Counted from the first letter of the stretch, positions 7,933 to 15,007 are shown. The stretch: DNA of 16,758 nt from an uncultured Ruminococcus sp. (GCA_900550695.1 URTF01000046.1:1-16758), one strand, 5' to 3'. Notes: generated from the letters alone by a model not told the origin. Numbers and translations are program-made.

Positions 7933-7970
7933 AAAATATCGCTGCCGCTTGGTTTCGGCAGCGATATTTT
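7933..7970 (+). terminator. Terminator after the FliD-like gene
   Basis: A perfect 15 bp inverted repeat (7933-7947 and 7956-7970) with an 8-base loop begins right after the stop codon and ends in TTTT, a strong intrinsic terminator. Confidence 0.92.
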
Positions 7971-7989
7971 TATGAGGAAAGGGTAGGCT

Positions 7990-8334
7990 ATGGCTATACA
8001 GATATTCGGAAAATCCAAATGCTTCGACACGAAAAAGGCGGAGCGCTGGTTCAAGGAGAGAAACATCAAGGTGCAGAGCGTTGACATTCTTTCCAAGGGT
8101 CTGAGCAAGGGTGAATTTGACAGTGTTGTTAAGGCGCTCGGCGGCATCGATGCGGTCATTGACGCAAGCTCAAAGGACTACTGCAGCATAAAATATCTTC
8201 TTGACGATGCAAAGTATGACAAGCTTTGCGAATGTCCGAAGTTATACAAAACACCGATAGTTCGCTGCGGAAAAAAGGCTTCGGTCGGATATGCCCCCGA
8301 AAAATGGGAAGAATTTATCAGGGAAAGCAAATAA
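7990..8334 (+). CDS. ArsC/Spx-family thioredoxin-fold protein
   Basis: A 114-residue protein of the ArsC/Spx/YffB group with a thioredoxin-like fold. The N-terminal IQIFGKSKCFDTKKAERWF places a single active-site Cys at residue 11, followed by the helix typical of the family. The family end pattern is seen as TPIVRCGKKASVGYAPEKWEEF, with the Arg that contacts oxyanion in arsenate reductases. It lacks the CxxC of redox-switch Spx regulators. Reductase activity is possible but no ars genes (efflux pump, ArsR) are near, so arsenate resistance is unsupported. GGAAAGGG precedes the ATG. It opens a tight three-gene run (24 bp to the SDR gene) located just beyond a strong terminator, and no clear promoter of its own was found. 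Confidence 0.87.
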   Translation: MAIQIFGKSKCFDTKKAERWFKERNIKVQSVDILSKGLSKGEFDSVVKALGGIDAVIDASSKDYCSIKYLLDDAKYDKLCECPKLYKTPIVRCGKKASVGYAPEKWEEFIRESK

Positions 8335-8358
8335 GGAGAATTCGGAAAGGACAAACTT

Positions 8359-9117
8359 ATGACAGCACTTATTACGGGCGCAAGCTCTGGGATCGGACGG
8401 GAAATTGCCCGTGAGCTTGCAAAAAGAGGCATCAGGCTCGTTATTTCTGGCAGAAATTATGAGGCTCTTGCAAAGCTTCGGGACGAGATAGGCGAAAAAA
8501 GGGTGAAGATAATCCCTGCCGATCTTTCAAAGACCGAGGAATGTTACCGCCTTTATGACGAAGCGAAAAAATACAACATCGATATTCTTATAAACAACGC
8601 AGGCTTCGGGCTTTTCGGAAAATTTGCCGAAACAGACCTTGAACGTGAGATAGAGATGATAGAGGTCAACGTTACGGCTGTACACATTCTTCAAAAGCTG
8701 TTTCTGAAAGATTTCCGCAAGCGTGACAAGGGATATATCCTCAATGTTGCTTCATCGGCAGGCTTTATGCCCGGCCCTTATATGGCGACTTATTACTGCA
8801 CGAAGAATTATGTTGTCCGTCTGACCGAGGCTGTTAGTGCGGAGCTTAAAAATGAGGGCAGTCACGTTTCGGTGAGTGCGCTCTGCCCCGGACCCGTTGA
8901 CACGAATTTCAACAACACGGCGGGAGTAACGTTCGCACTAAAGGGCATAACTGCCGAATATGCCGCAAAATGTGCAGTTGAGGGAATGTTTGCACGGAAA
9001 ACGCTCATTATCCCGACACTGAAAATGAAAATTGCCGATTACGGAGCAGGCTTCCTGCCGCCGATGCTTCTTGCGAAGATAGCAGGCTTTATGCAGAAGA
9101 AAAAGGGGGACGTTTAA
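8359..9117 (+). CDS. Short-chain dehydrogenase/reductase (SDR)
   Basis: This is a classical SDR oxidoreductase of 252 residues using NAD(P)(H). The cofactor motif TGASSGIG is at residues 6-13, and NNAG at 79-82. The catalytic tetrad is N104, S132/S133, Y145 and K149 (YxxxK within ATYYCTKNYV). PGPVDT follows at the position where the family closes over the cofactor. R32 in ISGRN after the second strand suggests NADP preference. AAAGGA precedes the ATG. The next gene starts directly after the stop codon (TAA then ATG), which implies a shared transcript with the ArsC-like and HD genes. The substrate is not predictable from sequence; the length and layout fit the YohN/DltE-like general SDR group. 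Confidence 0.93.
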   Translation: MTALITGASSGIGREIARELAKRGIRLVISGRNYEALAKLRDEIGEKRVKIIPADLSKTEECYRLYDEAKKYNIDILINNAGFGLFGKFAETDLEREIEMIEVNVTAVHILQKLFLKDFRKRDKGYILNVASSAGFMPGPYMATYYCTKNYVVRLTEAVSAELKNEGSHVSVSALCPGPVDTNFNNTAGVTFALKGITAEYAAKCAVEGMFARKTLIIPTLKMKIADYGAGFLPPMLLAKIAGFMQKKKGDV

Positions 9118-9765
9118 ATGGAAAACGAACGCTTGAAAAAGCAGCTTGAATTTCTGCTGACACTCGACAAGCTGAAAAATGTTTACCGACAGACATATAT
9201 TCTCTGCGATGATCTTCCGCAGGGTTCAAAGGAATTCGATGATAATTTCAAGGAGAAAAAGCCGCTGCCAAGACGGGAAAATGACGCTGAACACTCGTTT
9301 TCGCTCGCAATTGCGGCGGCTGTGCTTGCGGAATATTCAAACGAGCCTGTTGAAGTTGCAAAGGTGATGAAAATGGTTCTCGTTCACGATGCTGTGGAAA
9401 TTTACGCAGGTGACACCTACTGCTACGATGATGAGGGCGCAAAGACCAAGGAGGCTCGTGAAAAGGCTGCGGCGGAGAAGATATTCGGGACGCTGCCAGA
9501 GGAGCAGGCTGCGGAATACCGTGCGCTCTGGGACGAATTCGAGAGGAACGACACTCCCGAGGCTCGTTTTTCCAATGCGATGGACAGGATCCAGCCGCTT
9601 CTGCTCAATTATTCGAGGGAGGGTTACTCCTGGAAAGAGCACGGGGTAAACTTTTCGCAGGTGAGAAAGCGATTCGACAAAGTTAAAGACGGTTCGGAGG
9701 AGCTTGGCAGAATGGTCGATGATCTGCTCGATAAAGCAATCGAAAACGGTTTCCTGATGCCGTAA
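9118..9765 (+). CDS. HD-domain hydrolase (HD_3, YfbR-like)
   Basis: A 215-residue cytoplasmic metal-dependent phosphohydrolase. HD-superfamily residues are visible: ENDAEHSF supplies H59, LVHDAVEIYAGD supplies H90, D91, E94 and D99, and SNAMDRIQPLL supplies a later Asp. The HDxxEIxxGD arrangement is typical of the HD_3 family, which includes 5'-deoxynucleotidase YfbR and related enzymes. A role in nucleotide pool cleaning is a reasonable guess but not proven. The ATG follows the SDR stop codon with no gap, and an AAAAAGGGGGA run inside the end of the SDR gene acts as ribosome site. Downstream, only a weak AT-rich hairpin with a T-run (9785-9807) could end the transcript. Confidence 0.9.
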   Translation: MENERLKKQLEFLLTLDKLKNVYRQTYILCDDLPQGSKEFDDNFKEKKPLPRRENDAEHSFSLAIAAAVLAEYSNEPVEVAKVMKMVLVHDAVEIYAGDTYCYDDEGAKTKEAREKAAAEKIFGTLPEEQAAEYRALWDEFERNDTPEARFSNAMDRIQPLLLNYSREGYSWKEHGVNFSQVRKRFDKVKDGSEELGRMVDDLLDKAIENGFLMP

Positions 9766-9784
9766 AAATGTATTAAATTTTGTA

Positions 9785-9807
9785 GAAAATGAACAATTTT
9801 CTTTTTT
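9785..9807 (+). terminator. Possible weak terminator after the HD gene
   Basis: Arms GAAAAT (9785-9790) and ATTTTC (9796-9801) enclose five bases and are followed by six T's. The stem is short and AT rich, so efficiency is doubtful. Confidence 0.35.
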
Positions 9808-9811
9808 AGTA

Positions 9812-9840
9812 TTGACTAAATAATACTAATATGCTAAAAT
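9812..9840 (+). promoter_or_regulatory. Promoter of the chemoreceptor gene
   Basis: TTGACT (9812-9817) and TAAAAT (9835-9840) are separated by 17 bp. The leader of about 60 bases contains a hairpin at 9860-9888. Confidence 0.78.
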
Positions 9841-9859
9841 ATTGAATAATGTAATAAAT

Positions 9860-9888
9860 AAAGTCCGTTAAATTTTGAAGCGGACTTT
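9860..9888 (+). promoter_or_regulatory. Leader hairpin ahead of the chemoreceptor gene
   Basis: Perfect 8 bp arms AAAGTCCG and CGGACTTT enclose a 13-base loop, ending 18 bases before the ATG at 9907. There is no clean T-run after it, so a translation or RNA-stability role is likelier than termination. No known riboswitch was recognised. Confidence 0.5.
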
Positions 9889-9906
9889 ATAACTGTGGGT
9901 GATATT

Positions 9907-11859
9907 ATGAAGAAAAAATCAAAGCTTGGCAGACTCGGACGAAATTTTATACTGGTGATCGATTCGTCAGTGATCTTTGCGGTTGCGCTCGTTATCATCT
10001 TTTGTTCCTTTTATATCAGTAAGATAAACGATCAGGCTCTGAAAAAGGAAGCACAGGTCGGCGTAAATCTTATCAAGGACGATATAGCGACAGCGGAAAC
10101 GCAGGCGGGGATAATCGCTGCAACGCTGTGCGAGAACAAGGATTTCTCACGTGCTTTCGATGTTGACAGAGGAAATGTCATCGGCGACAGATTTACCGAG
10201 GAAGTGCCGAATGACAGTTACATAGGCGTTTTTACCGATACGGACAAAAATGTTCTTTGGTCGAGTGAGGGTGTTGATACGGAGGCGTTTATGCCGCTTC
10301 TTGAAAAAGAGGAATTCAGCGGCTATATCAAGAACGGAAATGACATTTACTATGTTTGCGAAAAGCCTGTTCTGAACAGCCTCAGCTATCCTGTCGGAAA
10401 AGCGATCGTTGCAGTCGATTTCACACGTCCGTCGGTCATTGATGAAATAAAGAACGTTGTCGGATATGATATAACCATTTTCGGCGGAGATACCCGGATC
10501 TCTACTACTATCATTGATGAAAACGGCGAGAGAGCTATCGGAACGCAGATGTCGGACAAGGTAAGAAGCGCAGTTATTGACAATGGCGAAAAATATGATG
10601 ACAGAACTAAAATTCTCGGAGCAGAATATTACACTATCTATGAACCGTTCCTTGATACGGACGGAAACATAATCGGTGCTGTCTTCTGCGGAACTCAGAC
10701 TGCGGAAAATGATGCAAATGTACGAAGAGTTACAATAATTTCCATTATCATCGGAATTGCGGTTTGTATCGTATGCGGCGGTCTGCTTGCTATGTATACA
10801 TTCAGGGTAATATCCAAACCTATTGAAAGCGCCTGCAATGTACTTGGACAGATGGCGAACGGAGATATCGGCTTCGATACCTCGAACGTTAAGTATTCCA
10901 AGGATGAAATAGGTTTGATGCTCAAGGAAATGGTAAGAATGAAAGATACGCTTGCAATGTATCTTTCCGATATAAACAGAGTAATGTCGGCGATGGCCGG
11001 CGGAGACTTCACTGTTCAGCCTGCGGTAGAATATCAGGGCGATTTCGTTGAGATGAAAAATTCCGCAGATGAGATCTGCAGAAAGCTCAGTGATGTTATC
11101 GGAGGTCTCAGTGTTTCGGCAAGCGAGGTCTCCGCAGGTTCATCACAGATATCCAACGGTTCGCAGCTTCTTGCAGAGGGTACGACACGTCAGGCTGCTG
11201 CGATCGAGGAGCTTTCGGCAACTATCAGCGAGATCACAGAGAAGATCGGAAACAACACCGAAAATGCAAGAGAGGCAGACAACTGTGCTGCACAGTCGGA
11301 CGAACTTATCAGCAAGCAGGCTGCGGAAATGGAGCGTATGCGGACTGCAATGGAGGATATCAAGGAAAAATCCGATCAGATCAACAACATTATCAAAGCT
11401 ATCGAAGATATTGCATTCCAGACCAATATTCTTGCGCTCAATGCCGCTGTTGAGGCTGCAAGAGCAGGTGAAGCAGGCAAGGGCTTTGCTGTTGTTGCCG
11501 ATGAGGTAAGAAATCTTGCAACAAAGTCGGACGAAGCAACAAAGAGAACAGCTGTTATCATAACCGAAACAATGGAGTCCGTTGCCAAGGGCAGCGCAGT
11601 AGTTGCGGATACGGTAGAGCTTATGGGAAGAGTTTCGGAAATGTCTGCAACCTCCAAGGAGCTTGTCGGAAAAATATATGCCGCATCGGAAGAACAGGCA
11701 TCTGCTGTCGAGCAGATCAACGCAGGCATTGCGCAGATCTCAGAAGTTGTACAGCAGAATTCCGCTACCGCAGAAGAAAGCGCTGCATCGTGTGAAGAAC
11801 TCAACGGACAGTCGCAGGTACTTGCGGATCAGGTCGCTATGTTCAAGATATTGCAGTAA
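9907..11859 (+). CDS. Methyl-accepting chemotaxis protein (Cache sensor)
   Basis: A membrane chemoreceptor of 650 residues that would signal through CheA/CheW. TM1 is at about 13-38. A periplasm-side sensor of single-Cache (sCache_3) type spans roughly 39-270 and ends in YEPFLDTDGNIIGAVFCG. TM2 is at 274-297. Two HAMP-like units follow: MANGDIGFDTSNVKYSKDEIG, and a second with MAGGDFTV and GDFVEMKNSADEI (about 355-400). The coiled-coil signalling domain has its hairpin tip at about 499-538 (IEDIAFQTNILALNAAVEAA, then RAGEAGKGFAVVADEVR). I chose the ATG at 9907 because GGGTGAT lies just before it; a GTG at 9895 would add four residues and overlap that site. There is no C-terminal CheR-tethering pentapeptide, and no che genes are in the window. 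It is monocistronic. Confidence 0.95.
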   Translation: MKKKSKLGRLGRNFILVIDSSVIFAVALVIIFCSFYISKINDQALKKEAQVGVNLIKDDIATAETQAGIIAATLCENKDFSRAFDVDRGNVIGDRFTEEVPNDSYIGVFTDTDKNVLWSSEGVDTEAFMPLLEKEEFSGYIKNGNDIYYVCEKPVLNSLSYPVGKAIVAVDFTRPSVIDEIKNVVGYDITIFGGDTRISTTIIDENGERAIGTQMSDKVRSAVIDNGEKYDDRTKILGAEYYTIYEPFLDTDGNIIGAVFCGTQTAENDANVRRVTIISIIIGIAVCIVCGGLLAMYTFRVISKPIESACNVLGQMANGDIGFDTSNVKYSKDEIGLMLKEMVRMKDTLAMYLSDINRVMSAMAGGDFTVQPAVEYQGDFVEMKNSADEICRKLSDVIGGLSVSASEVSAGSSQISNGSQLLAEGTTRQAAAIEELSATISEITEKIGNNTENAREADNCAAQSDELISKQAAEMERMRTAMEDIKEKSDQINNIIKAIEDIAFQTNILALNAAVEAARAGEAGKGFAVVADEVRNLATKSDEATKRTAVIITETMESVAKGSAVVADTVELMGRVSEMSATSKELVGKIYAASEEQASAVEQINAGIAQISEVVQQNSATAEESAASCEELNGQSQVLADQVAMFKILQ

Positions 11860-11895
11860 TATCATAGGTGCTGCGAAGCCAAGCTAAAGTTTCGT

Positions 11896-11958
11896 CCACC
11901 TTTTCAAAGGTGGTAGGTGTCCGGAGGGCAAAGCCCTTGGTCGCTCTCGCAAGAGCGA
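11896..11958. repeat. Cluster of three tandem palindromes (REP-like)
   Basis: Three perfect hairpins lie in a row: CCACCTTT/AAAGGTGG (11896-11913), AGGGC/GCCCT (925-937 of the same block, i.e. 11925-11937) and TCGCTCT/AGAGCGA (11941-11958). None has a T-run, so they are not classical terminators, though they may protect the chemoreceptor mRNA 3' end. This arrangement resembles composite intergenic repeats of related Clostridia. Confidence 0.7.
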
Positions 11959-12018
11959 AATACCCTAAACTAACAGTCAAAGCTTGCCGCAATAGCATAA
12001 TCAGTAACAAATCAAAAA

Positions 12019-12092
12019 GCGCAATTCACAAAGATAATGGAGAACGAAATATGAGAAATCAAGTTTCGTAAAGCCATAATAGTGAATTGCGC
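12019..12092. repeat. Nested inverted repeat
   Basis: Perfect 11 bp outer arms (GCGCAATTCAC at 12019-12029, its complement at 12082-12092) enclose a 6 bp inner pair ACGAAA/TTTCGT (12044-12049, 12064-12069). A GGAG followed by ATG and a six-codon frame lies inside, probably by chance. Confidence 0.55.
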
Positions 12093-12120
12093 CTATTCTT
12101 TATGTATGGAACACTATCCT

Positions 12121-12163
12121 CTGCAAGCAAATATGCGAACGAAGTGAGTATATCTGCTTGCAG
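12121..12163. repeat. Hairpin with 14 bp arms
   Basis: Arms at 12121-12134 (CTGCAAGCAAATAT) and 12150-12163 pair at 13 of 14 positions around a 15-base loop containing GAACGAAGTGAG. There is no T-run after it. It looks like another intergenic palindromic repeat. Confidence 0.6.
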
Positions 12164-12172
12164 ACGCTTTAT

Positions 12173-12283
12173 ACTTAACGCCATCTAAATTTTGGAAAAA
12201 ATCGGCGCAAAAGCCATATAAACCTGTTAAACAGCTACGAGATTGTCGGCTTGATTTTTTTCAAATTTTAAATGGTGTTTAGT
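12173..12283. repeat. Imperfect palindromic element, MITE-like, carrying repeat copy 2
   Basis: The arms 12173-12203 and 12253-12283 are reverse complements with only a few mismatches; the central 23 bases of each arm match at 20 positions. The right arm belongs to the 45 bp repeat (12240-12284), 44/45 identical to 8-52. The 49-base middle has no coding capacity. The structure suits a small non-autonomous mobile element or a long RNA hairpin; no target-site duplication could be identified with confidence. Confidence 0.65.
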
Positions 12284-12325
12284 ACAAGACCTTGAATGAC
12301 CCAACAAAAACAACTTCCAAAACAA

Positions 12326-12360
12326 CGAAAAACACCGCCCATAAAGGACGGTGTTTTTCG
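12326..12360 (-). terminator. Terminator of the orphan minus-strand transcript
   Basis: Perfect 12 bp arms (12326-12337, 12349-12360) include runs of A and T, with two more inner G-C pairs and a 5-base loop. On the minus strand the hairpin is followed by a T-rich tail, as in intrinsic terminators. It may also stop rightward transcripts. Confidence 0.75.
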
Positions 12361-12463
12361 GAATTAAGGAAGTTTATGAAAAAGAAAAAATGAAAGGTTG
12401 TCAAAATTATGGAAAATAAATATCATAACTGTTTATTAGTTGTTACCGTTTGATTTATTTTCT
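12326..12463 (-). ncRNA. Candidate small RNA of unknown family
   Basis: A strong minus-strand promoter (12470-12498) and a hairpin terminator (12326-12360) bracket about 138 transcribed bases. The only reading frame from an ATG codes for 20 mostly hydrophobic residues (MIFIFHNFDN to HKLP) and lacks a ribosome site, so a non-coding RNA is more likely than a peptide gene. No known RNA family was recognised. This is an inference from promoter and terminator alone. Confidence 0.4.
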
Positions 12464-12469
12464 GTATAT

Positions 12470-12498
12470 ATTATAACATCGGAATCTTTAAAAGTCAA
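12470..12498 (-). promoter_or_regulatory. Strong minus-strand promoter with no obvious gene
   Basis: On the minus strand TTGACT (12493-12498) is followed after 17 bp by a perfect TATAAT (12470-12475). Transcription would start near 12463 and run left into a terminator, away from the oxidoreductase operon. Confidence 0.7.
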
Positions 12499-12587
12499 GC
12501 TTTTGGAAAATATTTATAGGATTGCACCAATTAGAATGATGTTTTTGTATAATATGCACAACAGGCGTCATTTTGCCCCAAAAACTG

Positions 12588-12617
12588 AAAAAGCAGACAT
12601 TTTTCAGCCTGCTTTTT
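12588..12617 (-). terminator. Terminator of the 2-oxoacid oxidoreductase operon
   Basis: Arms AAAAAGCAG (12588-12596) and CTGCTTTTT (12609-12617) form a 9 bp stem just after the gamma-subunit stop codon. A competing stem (CTGAAAAA/TTTTTCAG, 12585-12607) overlaps it. On the minus strand T-runs follow. Confidence 0.8.
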
Positions 12618-12624
12618 TGGTGAG

Positions 12625-13170
12625 TTATTTATTTGTATCGTAGTTCATACCTATTTTAATAGCCTTCATATTATTCTCGATCAAGTCTTTTTTATGCGGC
12701 GGAACTATCTTTTCAAAAACTTTTCTTATCATTTCTTCCGACTTGAATCCGCACTCGGCGAGAAATTTTCCTGCGAGGATAATGTTCGCACCGCCTTTTA
12801 AATCGGGGTCTGTATCGGTGAGTGCTGTTGCAGGCACTTTGCATACTCTGACATCGGTGCGTTCGATCTCGGAATCGACCATCGAGCTGTCAACAATGAC
12901 AAGTCCGTTCGGTTGAACCTTGCCGATGAATTTATCGAGCGAGGGCGTGTTCATCACGATAAGGACGTTCGGGTTCACAACGAGCGGCGAGCCTATCGGG
13001 TCATCGGAGATGCATACGGAGCAATTGCACGTTCCGCCACGCATCTCGGGACCGTAGGACGGAAGCCACGAAACCTCCTTGCCCTCATAAAGTCCGAGGT
13101 TTACAAGCAGCTTTCCTGCGAAAAGTATTCCCTGTCCGCCAAAACCTGCGATAAGGATTTCGTGATCCAT
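12625..13170 (-). CDS. 2-oxoacid:ferredoxin oxidoreductase, gamma subunit
   Basis: The gamma subunit (KorC/VorC type, POR/KOR gamma domain) helps close the active site and bind coenzyme A in enzymes that convert a 2-oxoacid plus CoA to acyl-CoA, CO2 and reduced ferredoxin. At 181 residues it has the normal size. ILIAGFGGQGILFAGKLL at the N-terminus and WLPSYGPEMRGGTCNCSV are the family signatures. The ATG follows the beta-subunit stop codon directly, with a GGGGG run inside that gene as ribosome site. It is the last of five genes, and a terminator follows the stop. The same subunit family occurs in Vor, Kor and Por enzymes, so the substrate must be judged from the whole complex. Confidence 0.94.
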   Translation of the reverse strand: MDHEILIAGFGGQGILFAGKLLVNLGLYEGKEVSWLPSYGPEMRGGTCNCSVCISDDPIGSPLVVNPNVLIVMNTPSLDKFIGKVQPNGLVIVDSSMVDSEIERTDVRVCKVPATALTDTDPDLKGGANIILAGKFLAECGFKSEEMIRKVFEKIVPPHKKDLIENNMKAIKIGMNYDTNK

Positions 13171-13923
13171 TTACTTTGCCCCCTCTGCCGTTACGTCTTT
13201 ATATGCGCCGAGCGGATAGAACGGTATCATTACCTCATCTATCTTTTGAAGTGCCACTTCGGGCGAAACTCCCCAGTTCGTCGGGCAGGAGGAAAGGACT
13301 TCGATTATCGAAAATCCTCGCTTTGCCTTTTCATTCTCAAACGCCTTGCGGATAGCTTTCTTTGCCTCTCTTATATGCGGAACGGTGTTTACCGCAACTC
13401 TTTGTGCAAGTGCAACACCGTCCAGAACGGAGAGCATCTCCACCATTTTTATAGGATTTCCTGCGACGGAAACATCTCTTCCGTAAGGTGTCGTCTGCGT
13501 TACCTGACCGGGGAGCGAGGTCGGAGCCATTTGTCCGCCCGTCATTCCGTAGATAGCGTTGTTGACGAAGATAACGACAATGTTTTCTCCTCTTGTTGCG
13601 GCGTGAACAGTTTCAGCTGTTCCGATAGCGGCACAGTCGCCGTCACCCTGATAGGTGAAAACGAACTTGTCGGGGAGCGCTCTTTTTACTCCCGTTGCGG
13701 TCGCAGGTGCTCTGCCGTGAGCGGCCTCTATCATATCGCATTTAAAATAATCATAAGCCATTACAGCGCAGCCGACGGGCGCAATGCCTATCGTGTCGCC
13801 CTCAATGCCCATTTCATCTATAACCTCCGCAATAAGGCGGTGGATAATGCCGTGCGTACAGCCGGGGCAATAGTGCGTAGGCACATCGGCAAGGCTTTTG
13901 GGTCTGTCAAAAATTACAGCCAT
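13171..13923 (-). CDS. 2-oxoacid:ferredoxin oxidoreductase, beta (TPP-binding) subunit
   Basis: This subunit holds thiamine pyrophosphate and the proximal [4Fe-4S] cluster. The 250-residue protein has the TPP/Mg motif GDGD (93-96) through NNAIYGMTGG (121-130). Candidate cluster ligands are C19 and C22 (YCPGCTHG), C52 and C213 (LSSCPTNWG), as in the Kor/Vor beta family. PVGCAVMAYDYF and AHGRAPATATG are further signatures. GAAAGGA lies before the ATG, and the gap to the alpha subunit is 16 bp. It is usually annotated KorB or VorA-like. The set of separate subunits and the sequence style fit the 2-oxoglutarate or branched-chain 2-oxoacid branch, and not the single-chain pyruvate enzyme. Confidence 0.95.
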   Translation of the reverse strand: MAVIFDRPKSLADVPTHYCPGCTHGIIHRLIAEVIDEMGIEGDTIGIAPVGCAVMAYDYFKCDMIEAAHGRAPATATGVKRALPDKFVFTYQGDGDCAAIGTAETVHAATRGENIVVIFVNNAIYGMTGGQMAPTSLPGQVTQTTPYGRDVSVAGNPIKMVEMLSVLDGVALAQRVAVNTVPHIREAKKAIRKAFENEKAKRGFSIIEVLSSCPTNWGVSPEVALQKIDEVMIPFYPLGAYKDVTAEGAK

Positions 13924-13939
13924 TGCAATTTTCCTTTCG

Positions 13940-14998
13940 TTAATTCCTGATTTCCGATAACTTCTTTATCTCGCCGAGGACTTCATCGGGGGACGGGATA
14001 ACACCGCCCGTTCTGCCGAAGAAATGTACGGGCTTTGAGCAGTTTACAGCAAGCTTTACGTCCTCGATCATCTGTCCCATCGACATTTCGACATCGAGCA
14101 AAGCCTTTGCGTTTTTGCAGGCTTCGTTTATTTCCTTTACGGGGAAAGGCCAAAGTGTTATCGGACGAAAAAGTCCTGCCTTTATTCCCATTGCACGGGC
14201 ACGGTTCACAGCCGATTTTGCAACTCGTGCTGCTGCACCGTAGGCTGTTACAACAATATCGGCATCATCGCAAAGATAGCTTTCCGCTTCGGTGTGGTTT
14301 GCCTTTATCACTTCATAGCGCTTGTAACGGTCAAGAATGGACTTCTCAAGCTCCTCGGGGACGAGGTAAAGCGAATTTACAATGTTGTGTTCACGCTTGA
14401 AGCCGTGTCCGTTCGTTGCCCAAGGCTTCGGCGGAAGTTCGGTTTTTCTTTCGGGGAAGGTCACGGGTTCCATCATCTGACCGAGCAGACCGTCAGCAAG
14501 TATCATCGCAGGCATACGGAATTCATCAGCCATATCGAACGCAAGCGTTACCTTATCGACCATTTCCTGAACCGAGCAGGGCGCATAAACAAGGAGCTGA
14601 TAGTCGCCGTGACCGAGCGCCTTTGTTGCCTGCCAGTAGTCCGACTGAGACGGCTGGATTCCGCCAAGTCCCGGACCTCCACGCTGGACGTTGATTATAA
14701 CGCAGGGCAGGTCTGAACCCGCAATATAGGAAACGCCTTCGGATTTGAGCGAGATTCCCGGCGAGGACGATGATGTCATAGCACGAACGCCTGCCGAAGC
14801 CGCACCGAGAACCATATTTATAGCGGCGATCTCCGATTCAGCCTGAAGAAAAACGCCGCCGTTTTTCGGCATATATTTAGCAAGATAAGCAGCGATCTCC
14901 GTCTGCGGCGTGATAGGGTATCCGAAGAAGCATTTGCAGCCTGCACGGATAGCAGCCTCGGCGAGAGCCTCGTTGCCTTTCATAAGATTTCTTTCCAC
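13940..14998 (-). CDS. vorB: 2-oxoacid:ferredoxin oxidoreductase, alpha subunit (VorB/KorA)
   Basis: The alpha subunit carries the pyrimidine-binding and transketolase C-terminal-like domains of the enzyme. GYPITPQTE is at residues 26-34, SSSSPGISL at about 76-84 and RGGPGLGGIQPSQSDY at about 106-121, followed by GLLGQMMEPV and a C-terminal domain with VTAYGAAARVAKSA. The closest match in memory is the family annotated as 3-methyl-2-oxobutanoate dehydrogenase subunit VorB; KorA (2-oxoglutarate) is close and cannot be excluded. I start it at the GTG at 14998, because AAGGAG (15008-15013) precedes it by nine bases. An upstream TTG at 15022 would lie inside the ferredoxin gene and has no ribosome site. 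An ATG at 14983 is a shorter alternative. The resulting 352 residues fit the family. Confidence 0.93.
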   Translation of the reverse strand: MERNLMKGNEALAEAAIRAGCKCFFGYPITPQTEIAAYLAKYMPKNGGVFLQAESEIAAINMVLGAASAGVRAMTSSSSPGISLKSEGVSYIAGSDLPCVIINVQRGGPGLGGIQPSQSDYWQATKALGHGDYQLLVYAPCSVQEMVDKVTLAFDMADEFRMPAMILADGLLGQMMEPVTFPERKTELPPKPWATNGHGFKREHNIVNSLYLVPEELEKSILDRYKRYEVIKANHTEAESYLCDDADIVVTAYGAAARVAKSAVNRARAMGIKAGLFRPITLWPFPVKEINEACKNAKALLDVEMSMGQMIEDVKLAVNCSKPVHFFGRTGGVIPSPDEVLGEIKKLSEIRN

Positions 14999-15007
14999 TT
15001 TGTTCAG

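Larger units (their letters stand above)
11860..12172. other. Structured non-coding stretch after the chemoreceptor gene
   Basis: No gene is supported here. It holds three tandem hairpins (11896-11958), a nested pair of inverted repeats (12019-12092) and a 14 bp-arm hairpin (12121-12163). Short reading frames run through the hairpins but look like translations of the repeats. Confidence 0.6.

Noticed and set aside
7990..8334. Arsenate resistance locus
   Set aside because: Only the ArsC-like fold is present. There is no ArsR, ArsB or Acr3 gene nearby, and the family has many members without this role.
11868..12071. A 67-residue frame after the chemoreceptor gene
   Set aside because: It reads through the tandem hairpins and nested inverted repeat. 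Its sequence is a translation of repeats and it lacks a ribosome site.
11896..12284. CRISPR array
   Set aside because: The repeats differ in sequence and are not evenly spaced by unique spacers, and no cas gene is present.
12398..12426. Plus-strand TTGTCA-17-TATCAT promoter-like pair
   Set aside because: The boxes are imperfect, the region is AT rich, and no gene or convincing RNA lies downstream. Kept only as a side remark in the small-RNA finding.
12440..12643. A 67-residue frame starting with TTG before the oxidoreductase terminator
   Set aside because: It has no ribosome site, crosses the terminator hairpin of the opposite operon and overlaps the gamma-subunit end.
12913..13950. A 345-residue rightward reading frame across the beta and gamma subunit genes
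   Set aside because: It is the antisense of two clear oxidoreductase subunits, has a composition rich in Arg, Cys and Ser, no ribosome site and no recognisable motif.
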